From positions 1 through 9,370 of the forward strand of contig JASFIT010000164.1 in the NCBI GenBank assembly GCA_050122535.1: a DNA stretch of 9,370 nt, read 5' to 3'. Source of the stretch: JASFEQ01 sp050122535 (GTDB taxonomy: Bacteria; Desulfobacterota; DSM-4660; Desulfatiglandales; HGW-15). The translations under genes and the position numbers were made by a program. A model generated the notes under the pieces. The model was given only the letters and a program-made list of their open reading frames with translations, searched no databases and was not told the origin of the DNA. This document shows, piece by piece, positions 1 through 5,332 of this stretch (its first letter is position 1; each line of letters starts with the position of its first letter).

Positions 1-59
1 CGACTTGAGAGCTCATAGTGTGGCATCAAGTAGGAAAAGAGACCTGAGAAGGCAAGATT

Positions 60-148
60 AGCAGATGTATTGTGCAATTTGGCTGGATTCAACCTTTTGG
101 CAAGTAGTCGAAAGTCTTCCCTTTCAGTTGTTCACCACAAGATATTGT
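60..148. repeat. Dispersed intergenic repeat, copy A
   Basis: Positions 86-104 read GATTCAACCTTTTGGCAAG and are identical to 5258-5276. A second shared block, CCACAAGATATTGT at 135-148, matches 5307-5320 with one difference, and both blocks sit at the same spacing in the two copies. The start (TTAGCAGATGTA near 59-70) resembles TTAGCAAATGTA near 5220-5231. The second block contains the small hairpin ACAA-GATA-TTGT. It does not lie in a gene, and its function is unknown. The rest of 1-322 shows no gene or RNA that I recognise. Confidence 0.6.
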
Positions 149-322
149 ATCACTGCCCCCTTCCTTAGAGCCAAATTCGATAATTCTGGCAAGATCTGGG
201 AAGCCGATTTCCCTTGACAGCTAAGACGGTTTCAGTTTAGTTAGAGTCAGTTCACTCCTTACCAAATAGATTAACTTTGTAAGCATTGAGATAATCTATA
301 CCACAACCTAACCTTCCTTTGT

Positions 323-429
323 TCCTTTCACCTCCGTCCAGGGGGTTCCTTCATGGAGTACCACCTCAAAATGGGCTGAACTTCTCCCGGTGGAAGACTC
401 AAATTCCGTTGGGAGAATGAGCCCTTGAG
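323..429 (+). ncRNA. Structured leader RNA element, copy 1 (esterase leader)
   Basis: This 5' leader shares an ordered set of blocks with 7766-7858: TCCTTTC, a small CCTC/GGGG hairpin, TGGAG, and the 15-nt core CTCAAAATGGGCTGA (365-379). A 14-bp hairpin follows (arms 382-395 and 404-417, loop GACTCAAA). Flanking segments extend it: GGGCT (373-377) pairs with AGCCC (420-424) and CTCAA (365-369) with TTGAG (425-429). Seven T residues follow at 440-446, ten bases beyond the stem, so attenuation is possible. The strand is inferred from the downstream gene, which starts at 509. I could not match the element to a known riboswitch class. Confidence 0.6.
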
Positions 430-494
430 AATTTATCAGTTTTTTTAGGGGTAATAACCATGGCACAAACCCTTAGAGTCATGGCTACCTTTCA

Positions 495-502
495 GAGGGA
501 GG
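495..502 (+). promoter_or_regulatory. Ribosome binding site of the esterase
   Basis: The purine-rich GAGGGAGG lies six bases before the ATG at 509. This supports that start over the ATGs at 460 and 481, which are in another reading frame. Confidence 0.8.
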
Positions 503-508
503 AAAGAT

Positions 509-2131
509 ATGAAGATAAGCAAGAAGGAACTATTAAAGGGCACACGTTATCTCTATCCGCTCATTTTTGTAGTTATTGGGGCGGTGATAATTACGGGTTG
601 CAGCGCCCTATTAGAAAAACGTCCGAAATTAACTTGGGAACCGGGAATTACGGTGACCACTTTATACGGGAAAATTAAGGGCTACGAGTCTAGCCCTGAT
701 ACCTATGCCTGGAAAGCTATCCCATATGCGAAACCACCAGTAGGGGAACTTCGTTGGAAGGCACCGCAAGACCCCGATCCCTGGACTGACTTACGTGAAG
801 CTACGGAATTCTGTGATCAGTGTACCCAATTTACCAGAGGTCTTGCTATCGCTGGGAAGGAGGATTGTCTTTATCTTAATATATGGCGGCCAAAATCAGC
901 AGAAACAGGTTTGCCCGTTTACTTCTGGATACATGGGGGAGGGAATTCAGTTAATACTGCTTCTAGTAATCGTTATGACGGGGTGAAAATCGCCAGAAAA
1001 TCCAACATGGTGATCGTCACCATAAATTACAGAATCGGGCCAATGGGGTGGTTCACCCATCCCGGACTCCGGCACGGTAAAAATGCAAAAGATGATTCTG
1101 GTAATTATGGAACATTGGACATAATAAAGGCATTGGAATGGGTACGTAATAACATTGAAGCTTTCGGGGGGGACCCTGGTAATATTACCATTTCAGGACA
1201 ATCGGCAGGTGCTTTTAATGTTTTGTCCCTCTTGATTTCTCCCATTGCTAAGGGCCATTTTCATAAGGCTTTTGCACAGAGTGGTAGGCAAAGGGTAAGT
1301 CCCATATCGACCGGTGATGCCCACGTCAATGCCGTAGTTGAGCGGCTCCTGGTAAATGATGGAACGGTTGCTGACAAATCCGCTGCCAAAGCCTATATAG
1401 CGAAAATGTCCAACGCCGATATTGAAAGATATCTTAGATCAAAAACAGCTGGGGAGATATTGAAAGGTCACGAAATGTTGTTTTTCACTATGATTAAGTT
1501 CCCCAACATTTTTGCTGATAGCACTGTTATTTCTAAAGATGGATTTGATGCCCTAAAAGACCCCAATAGATATAATCAAGTGCCGATTATTCTTGGAAGC
1601 AATAAGGATGAAATGAAGCTGTTTATGGGTTTGGGATCTCAATATGATAAATTAGATCGTGCTACCTACCAGAAGGTTGCACAGGCGAGAAGCAATAAGT
1701 GGAAGCTCTCTGGTGTCGATAACGTAGCAAAAAATCTAAGAGCACACAAGAGTCAGCCTGACGTGTATGCCTACCAATTCAATTATGGAGCCTATAACCC
1801 TGATGGATATAATGCATGGCCAGTGGATCATAAAGGAGTAAACTACGCCTTAAAGTTTGGTTCATCTCATGTTTTAGCGGTTTCGTTTTTCTGGGGCAAT
1901 CGTTGGTTCTTCGGTCTTGAAAAGCTTTTATTCAGGGAAGATAACAGGATGGGCTACGAAGCACTAACCGATGCCATGATGTCATATGTTGGAGAGTTCG
2001 CACGAAAGGGGAAACCTGGTTCCGCAGGGGGTGTTCTGTGGAACCCTTGGTCTAACACTGAGGGTGAATCAAAGCGAATACTATTTGATGCAAATGACAA
2101 AGAGGCTCTAATAGAAATGTCCAAAAAATAG
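509..2131 (+). CDS. Type B carboxylesterase/lipase-family lipoprotein
   Basis: A 540-residue protein of the carboxylesterase type B alpha/beta-hydrolase family, which hydrolyses carboxylic esters; the substrate cannot be read from sequence. Residues 1-31 form a lipoprotein signal: basic start, hydrophobic stretch, lipobox ITGC with Cys31. It is therefore expected to be lipidated and anchored in the envelope. Family marks are present in order: IPYAKPPVGELRW (71-83), the EDCLYLNIW signature (118-126), HGGG for the oxyanion hole (142-145), the nucleophile elbow GQSAG with Ser232, Glu368 in GSNKDEM, and His454 in GSSHVLAVSF. The triad Ser232-Glu368-His454 looks complete and the length is normal for the family, so it is probably active. 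The gene stands alone, with the leader RNA at 323-429 and its own terminator at 2223-2250. The same leader and trailer flank an unrelated gene at 7912-8427. Confidence 0.93.
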   Translation: MKISKKELLKGTRYLYPLIFVVIGAVIITGCSALLEKRPKLTWEPGITVTTLYGKIKGYESSPDTYAWKAIPYAKPPVGELRWKAPQDPDPWTDLREATEFCDQCTQFTRGLAIAGKEDCLYLNIWRPKSAETGLPVYFWIHGGGNSVNTASSNRYDGVKIARKSNMVIVTINYRIGPMGWFTHPGLRHGKNAKDDSGNYGTLDIIKALEWVRNNIEAFGGDPGNITISGQSAGAFNVLSLLISPIAKGHFHKAFAQSGRQRVSPISTGDAHVNAVVERLLVNDGTVADKSAAKAYIAKMSNADIERYLRSKTAGEILKGHEMLFFTMIKFPNIFADSTVISKDGFDALKDPNRYNQVPIILGSNKDEMKLFMGLGSQYDKLDRATYQKVAQARSNKWKLSGVDNVAKNLRAHKSQPDVYAYQFNYGAYNPDGYNAWPVDHKGVNYALKFGSSHVLAVSFFWGNRWFFGLEKLLFREDNRMGYEALTDAMMSYVGEFARKGKPGSAGGVLWNPWSNTEGESKRILFDANDKEALIEMSKK

Positions 2132-2222
2132 ACGGGCGCAGTTCTCATGCGATCGGTGCCCTTGGATCCGACGACCAGGAAGTAGCTATATTCTAAGCCC
2201 TATTCAACTTCCAACGAATACG

Positions 2223-2250
2223 GGCGGGGTCATCATGGCCCTGCCTTTTT
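2223..2250 (+). terminator. Rho-independent terminator of the esterase gene
   Basis: A 7-bp GC-rich stem (GGCGGGG at 2223-2229, CCCTGCC at 2239-2245, one G-T wobble) is followed directly by TTTTT. It lies about 90 bp after the esterase stop codon. The same structure, with a compatible stem change, recurs at 8482-8507. Confidence 0.85.
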
Positions 2251-2274
2251 CTTTGAAATGTCCATATGTTGTAT
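2223..2274 (+). repeat. Conserved 3' trailer, copy 1
   Basis: The terminator and the bases after it match 8482-8531. From the T-run onward, 2246-2274 equals 8503-8531 at 28 of 29 positions. The shared tail continues well past the point where transcription should stop, which termination alone does not explain. Confidence 0.8.
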
Positions 2275-2344
2275 ATGACTGAAATGGCTCGTAATAGTGG
2301 ATTTCTGCTTGTTGACTTTTGAAAGCCAGAGATTTTCAAGGTTA

Positions 2345-2402
2345 GCGGTTGTAACCTACTACGGAACCGTCAGGTAAGTGGGTGTGGATTTTGGCAAGAA
2401 AT
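2345..2402. repeat. Dispersed intergenic repeat, copy C
   Basis: GTAACCT at 2351-2357 and TTTTGGCAAGAAAT at 2389-2402 are separated exactly as the same two blocks are at 5229-5235 and 5267-5280 (start-to-start distance 38 in both). The bases between them have diverged. It lies in the 487-bp gap between the esterase and the PII-like gene. The rest of that gap holds only the terminator at 2223 and the palindrome at 2550. Confidence 0.5.
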
Positions 2403-2549
2403 CTCAGGTTTTGACCAACCCGGAATTGATGAGATATTCTCAATATATCTGCAATTTGATGTCTCGCGCCGCTGTTATAAGTGGTAGAATTTTTTTAGTA
2501 AGTAGGGCTTAAAAGAAGCAAGCATTTCTTAAGATATTGTGTTAAATAG

Positions 2550-2576
2550 AATCCAAGATATTAAATATTTTGGATT
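2550..2576. promoter_or_regulatory. 27-bp palindrome upstream of the PII-like gene (candidate operator)
   Basis: AATCCAA (2550-2556) and TTGGATT (2570-2576) are exact inverted repeats. Inside them ATATT (2558-2562) mirrors AATAT (2564-2568), leaving one G/T pair and a single central base. It ends 42 bp before the ATG at 2619, where a dimeric regulator could bind. The regulator is not identifiable here. Confidence 0.55.
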
Positions 2577-2604
2577 TTACCCAGGTTATGGCAACGCTCC
2601 AAAG

Positions 2605-2612
2605 AAAGGAGG
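2605..2612 (+). promoter_or_regulatory. Ribosome binding site of the PII-like gene
   Basis: AAAGGAGG, near consensus, lies six bases before the ATG at 2619 and fixes that start. Confidence 0.85.
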
Positions 2613-2618
2613 ACGACT

Positions 2619-2981
2619 ATGTATCTGCTAGTTGATGTTCTAGAACAGACTGAGTATCTTTCCTCTTTGCTCGAGGAGTTAGCGAAGATTGGGGTTACTG
2701 GAACGACTGTCCTGGACAGCGTAGGAATGGGAAGGATTTTACTAGAAAGCGGCGCAGATGTAGCACCGATTTCAGTGATCAGGGAGGTATTGGACAAAGG
2801 CAAGCCCACCAATAAGACGATCTTCGCTGTTGTGGGTGACAAGGAAACCTTGCAAAAGGCGATCGATGTCGTCAGATCGCTTTGTGGGGACTTGAACGAG
2901 CCAGGCAAAGGCATTCTCTTTACGCTTCAGCTTGATTTCGTCGAAGGACTAAAGAAGCCGAATTTCAGAGAGCAGTTGTAA
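2619..2981 (+). CDS. PII-like small signalling protein
   Basis: A 120-residue protein, close to the usual 112-residue PII length, resembling nitrogen-regulatory PII/PII-like proteins. Visible likenesses are the start MYLLVDVLEQTE, IGVTGTTVLDSVGMGRIL (24-41, compare the canonical vGi-GmTv--vkGfGrq segment) and GKGILFTLQLDFVEGL (97-111) near the end. PII proteins are trimers that bind adenine nucleotides or other small effectors between subunits and act on transporters or enzymes. The T-loop region (about 37-55, LLESGADVAPISVI) lacks the uridylylated tyrosine motif of GlnB/GlnK, so this is more likely a divergent PII-like member than a classical nitrogen sensor. No amtB, glnA or transporter gene adjoins it. 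A palindrome at 2550-2576 may control it. There is no membrane segment, so it should be cytosolic. Its partner and effector are unknown. Confidence 0.75.
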   Translation: MYLLVDVLEQTEYLSSLLEELAKIGVTGTTVLDSVGMGRILLESGADVAPISVIREVLDKGKPTNKTIFAVVGDKETLQKAIDVVRSLCGDLNEPGKGILFTLQLDFVEGLKKPNFREQL

Positions 2982-3017
2982 TTGCTTGGTGTGAAGAAAC
3001 CGAAAAACTTACGACTA

Positions 3018-3069
3018 CCAAATGTAACCTACAACAAAACTGAATTTGACCCCACCATCGATTATCAAG
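3018..3069. repeat. Dispersed intergenic repeat, copy D (degenerate)
   Basis: CAAATGTAACCTACAAC near 3020-3036 resembles CAAATGTAACCTTCAA at 5224-5239. About 40 bases on, ATTATCAAG takes the place of TTTTGGCAAG. It begins about 40 bp after the PII-like stop codon. The match is weak and is supported mainly by the other copies. Confidence 0.3.
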
Positions 3070-3088
3070 TATCCTTGAAAATCTTGAC

Positions 3089-3117
3089 TGCCCAAAAACG
3101 ATATATTAATTTGGGTA
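3089..3117. other. Hairpin at the intron insertion site
   Basis: TGCCCAAA (3089-3096) pairs with TTTGGGTA (3110-3117) in an 8-bp stem with one G-T wobble and a 13-base AT-rich loop. The intron begins two bases after its 3' arm, and that arm overlaps the IBS1 sequence. It may be a remnant terminator of the PII-like gene, though no T-run follows in the present arrangement. Confidence 0.5.
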
Positions 3118-3681
3118 GGTGCGCCACGAGGCTGCACAGAAGATGGGGGTAGGCCCCTCGGAGCCGGCTTGCAGGAGCAGGCCTCAAACCGCCTTAAGCT
3201 GCGCTGGTTAAATGCCAGGGTGGTGAGCGTTAAGGAAAAGTCACGGCAGAGGATCGTGGCAGGTGAGGATCAGGGAGATGAGCGCAAGCGAACCACTGAT
3301 GAGGTGTCGAAAATAAATAGATGGCGTCAAAACTGGTGGCCTACCCAACGCCAGGATAAGTTCAGGGGAAACCTGTTTACTGCCTGAGCGGCGCCCGGCA
3401 TAAAGGTGGCATGACCCTGATCTAGGCTTTTGTGTGGAACGTGGGAACCTGTCGTTCCGATGTTAAGGGAAAAACTCAAGTGGAGGACCCACGAGAGTGA
3501 AAGTACCGATGCGGAGCATGGGGGCGGACTAACTCGTAGTAGCGATGAAGTCTCTGTAATGGAGATGGAGCGAAGGGGTTAGATTGTCCAGCCTTATTGA
3601 ATGGTCAACCAATAATGGGAGGAACCACTCTTATAAGGCAAAGCCGTTTGGTAGGTTTTACAGCCAACGGCTGGGCGATAA

Positions 3682-3715
3682 GAGCCGTATGAGTCGAGAG
3701 GCTCACGTACGGATC
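3682..3715 (+). ncRNA. Group II intron domain V
   Basis: Exactly 34 nt: lower stem GAGCCGTA/TACGGATC, two-base CG bulge (3706-3707), upper stem TGAGTC/GGCTCA and a GAGA tetraloop (3696-3699), the standard domain V shape. The catalytic triad AGC is at 3683-3685. G3684 faces A3713 where a U normally gives the G-U wobble. Confidence 0.9.
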
Positions 3716-3717
3716 TG

Positions 3718-3755
3718 TGGGAGCGTGGGGGTGAGATTCCCCCGCGCCACCCGAC
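3718..3755 (+). ncRNA. Group II intron domain VI with branch-point A
   Basis: A 9-bp stem GCGTGGGGG/CCCCCGCGC is capped by a short loop near 3732-3738, with GGG/CCC at the base. An unpaired A at 3749 in GCCACCCGAC lies six bases before the proposed 3' end, where the branch-point adenosine belongs. Confidence 0.7.
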
Positions 3756-3900
3756 TCTTTAGTTTGGCTTTTTGATAGGTTACAATAAGAAATCAAAAGC
3801 CTAGCTCCAAAGGGAAAGTCCTTGCAGTTTATCTCCACTTGTCCCTAATAACGGCCATGGGAATAGGCTTTGAAACCGTCAATAACGTTCAAATAAGCCG

Positions 3901-3964
3901 TGCTATACGGCGGAATAGCAGGATATCCCATGTATCCTGTGAATAAGTAGGATTGCGATCCTAC
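3901..3964. repeat. Cluster of three consecutive hairpins
   Basis: TGCTAT (3901-3906)/ATAGCA (3915-3920); CAGGATA (3919-3925)/TATCCTG (3933-3939); GTAGGAT (3947-3953)/ATCCTAC (3958-3964) with loop TGCG. The first two overlap by two bases and cannot both form completely. The cluster ends about 140 bp before the lipoprotein start codon and may be a leader structure or binding sites. Confidence 0.45.
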
Positions 3965-4090
3965 ATGTCGGCAGTCTATCATTAGTTACTGAAAGTTGAT
4001 CTTAGAAAGGGTCCAATGAAATGAATGCCAAGGCCCCATTTCCCAGAGAGACGTGCGTTTTGTGGTTTATAAATTCCCCTGTCTGAATGC

Positions 4091-4097
4091 AAGGAGG
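4091..4097 (+). promoter_or_regulatory. Ribosome binding site of the HKLTH lipoprotein
   Basis: AAGGAGG lies five bases before the ATG at 4103 and supports that start. Confidence 0.8.
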
Positions 4098-4102
4098 AGA
4101 AA

Positions 4103-4999
4103 ATGAGATGGATTAATGCATCGCTGGTAACCCTCTTTACCATCCTTGTAACAAGTTGTATGTCAACAACCCAAATCCTAACGCCAGTTGAAACTCCTCG
4201 GCTTATTGTTCAGGACAAAACAGGCATACTATCTCAAAAGAATCTTGAGAAATTGGCACAAGACGCAGACAAAACACTCCTCGATATTTTGAGGATTTGG
4301 TCGGCCTATCCGAGGATTCAGAGGCTCGGGAAGATAAGACTGGTGATAGAGCATCCACCTTATAAGAACGCTCGTGGCGCAATTTTTTATTGGTCGATAG
4401 AGAGTGGGCGTCGGGTGCGAACCGTGGGTGTATGGGGCATTGATGGGCAACCCTATGGAATGGCGCATAAGCTGACGCATGCCCTTTTTCCAAATCGGGA
4501 CAAGCTGATTCGCAATATGATGGGTATTTATTCGGAAAAGCTTATTGGCAACCCAAATTCCTTTCCTATGTGTGGGTTCAGTAACGATGCCTGGGCTCTA
4601 GTTCTGTTGCAGTTAGGCTCTATTGTTCCGCTGGTTAGTCTGGGTCCAGATCATCATAGCTGGGGAATGGAATTTCAAAACAGAAAGCCCATTTCCCTCG
4701 ATTTATCAAGGCGACATGCCGCCTATGCCGAAGCAGGGTCTTTCGGGGAGTATCTGATCCGTACTTACGGGATCAATAATATGAAAAAATTCCATCGCTT
4801 GTCGCTAACTATAAAGCGGCCATGGGAAGATGCTTTCGGGCTTTCACTGGATGCTCTGGAAGCTGACTGGATTCGTTATCTAAAGTCGGAGTTTGAAGCG
4901 AATGCCAACGATGTATTTGTATTGAAGCGGTTGAGAAAGGTGAATCCAGATGCAGCATGTAATAAAGCTCGTGGTCTCGCGTCCGACAGGAAATTCTGA
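4103..4999 (+). CDS. Peptidase-MA-like lipoprotein with altered metal motif
   Basis: A 298-residue predicted lipoprotein: hydrophobic signal with lipobox VTSC, Cys19. It is probably exported and membrane anchored. The body resembles gluzincin/peptidase-MA-like proteins, with AHKLTHALF (121-129) where an HExxH zinc motif is expected, then AAYAEAGSFGEYLIRTYGI (206-224) and AFGLSLDALEADWIRYL (244-260), the usual order at the C-terminal half of these proteins. The glutamate of HExxH is Lys123 (codon AAG, one base from GAG), and I see no downstream W--EG motif for the third zinc ligand. If the family assignment is right, it is probably not a working peptidase. A binding or structural role is possible. 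It is preceded by a hairpin cluster and has no operon partner. It converges on the minus-strand TPR gene, with a hairpin between them. Family assignment is moderate; the lipoprotein call is firm. Confidence 0.7.
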   Translation: MRWINASLVTLFTILVTSCMSTTQILTPVETPRLIVQDKTGILSQKNLEKLAQDADKTLLDILRIWSAYPRIQRLGKIRLVIEHPPYKNARGAIFYWSIESGRRVRTVGVWGIDGQPYGMAHKLTHALFPNRDKLIRNMMGIYSEKLIGNPNSFPMCGFSNDAWALVLLQLGSIVPLVSLGPDHHSWGMEFQNRKPISLDLSRRHAAYAEAGSFGEYLIRTYGINNMKKFHRLSLTIKRPWEDAFGLSLDALEADWIRYLKSEFEANANDVFVLKRLRKVNPDAACNKARGLASDRKF

Positions 5000-5024
5000 T
5001 CATTCACGTCCCTCTACCCAACCA

Positions 5025-5080
5025 GCGGTTGAAGATGGACTGGCAAATCCGCGGGGATCTTTTGCCAGCCCTTTAACCGC
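5025..5080. terminator. Large hairpin between convergent genes
   Basis: An inner stem CTGGCAAA (5040-5047)/TTTGCCAG (5061-5068) lies inside an outer stem GCGGTT (5025-5030)/AACCGC (5075-5080), with further pairing of GAAG to CTTT. It begins 25 bp after the lipoprotein stop codon. It could end transcription from either side or be a repeat element. No long T-run follows, so a terminator role is tentative. Confidence 0.5.
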
Positions 5081-5219
5081 GCCGTTAATGCTTTCTCCTT
5101 GTAGTCATAACAAAATCTGATGCCCCAAAAGCAACACTTACGATAAGAAACCTTTAATACCAGCCGAATGAAGGCTACTGCTATGAATGCTTGGTGGCGA
5201 AAAACCCGAAAACAGATGA

Positions 5220-5321
5220 TTAGCAAATGTAACCTTCAATGAATCGAGATTCAGTCAGATTCAACCTTTTGGCAAGAAATGTTGAATTTTAGGCCCGAGG
5301 AGTCGACCACAAGATGTTGTG
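5220..5321. repeat. Dispersed intergenic repeat, copy B (most complete)
   Basis: Contains every block of the family: TTAGCAAATGTAACCT (5220-5235), GATTCAACCTTTTGGCAAG (5258-5276, identical to 86-104), TTTTGGCAAGAAAT (5267-5280, shared with 2389-2402) and CCACAAGATGTTGT (5307-5320). The last block forms a hairpin CACAA-GATG-TTGTG, 12 bp beyond the end of the minus-strand gene, and might help end its transcript. Confidence 0.6.
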
Positions 5322-5332
5322 ACTAGCTCTCC

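Larger units (their letters stand above)
3119..3755 (+). mobile_element. ORF-less bacterial group II intron
   Basis: A self-splicing retroelement RNA of about 637 nt without an intron-encoded reverse transcriptase. The 5' end GTGCGCC fits the bacterial group II consensus. Domain I carries EBS1, CTACCCAA at 3341-3348, within the familiar context AACTGGTGGC...GCCAGGATAAG. It is exactly complementary to TTGGGTAG at 3111-3118, just upstream, which fixes the 5' splice site. The stretch with GTAATGGAGATGGAGCGAAGGGG (from about 3556) is the domain III/IV boundary that usually precedes the maturase gene. Here only about 100 bases with one hairpin (GCCGTT/AACGGC) lie before domain V (3682-3715) and domain VI. 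The 3' end is placed at CCCGAC. The intron lies between genes and interrupts no coding region. Open frames inside it are not maturase-like. If it ever moved, it needed a maturase acting in trans. Confidence 0.88.
3756..4102. other. Gene-free region with several hairpins
   Basis: Between the intron end and the lipoprotein gene no reading frame is convincing. It holds an inverted repeat GGCTTTTTGAT (3766-3776)/ATCAAAAGCC (3792-3801), then three closely spaced hairpins at 3901-3920, 3919-3939 and 3947-3964. From 3965 to 4090 nothing is recognised. Confidence 0.5.

Noticed and set aside
382..417. Leader hairpin as an integron attC site
   Set aside because: GTTGGGAG resembles the R' core only loosely, no matching R'' (RYYYAAC) is found, and no integrase is present in the window.
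323..429. Leader as a known riboswitch (cyclic di-GMP GEMM, cobalamin, fluoride, SAM)
   Set aside because: None of the invariant core sequences of these classes that I can recall is present in either copy.
460..678. Open frame overlapping the esterase start
   Set aside because: It lies in a different frame over the lipoprotein signal region, has no ribosome binding site and no motif; the esterase frame explains the sequence.
3169..3387. Open frame inside the group II intron
   Set aside because: It covers the EBS1 and domain I structure and has no reverse-transcriptase or maturase motif.
3584..3838. Open frames on both strands over intron domains IV-VI
   Set aside because: They arise from the structured intron 3' end; no start signal or protein family is visible.
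5014..5226. Minus-strand open frame in the convergent intergenic region
   Set aside because: It begins at TTG, has no Shine-Dalgarno sequence, and spans the nested hairpin. It may be part of a repeat, but not a supported gene.
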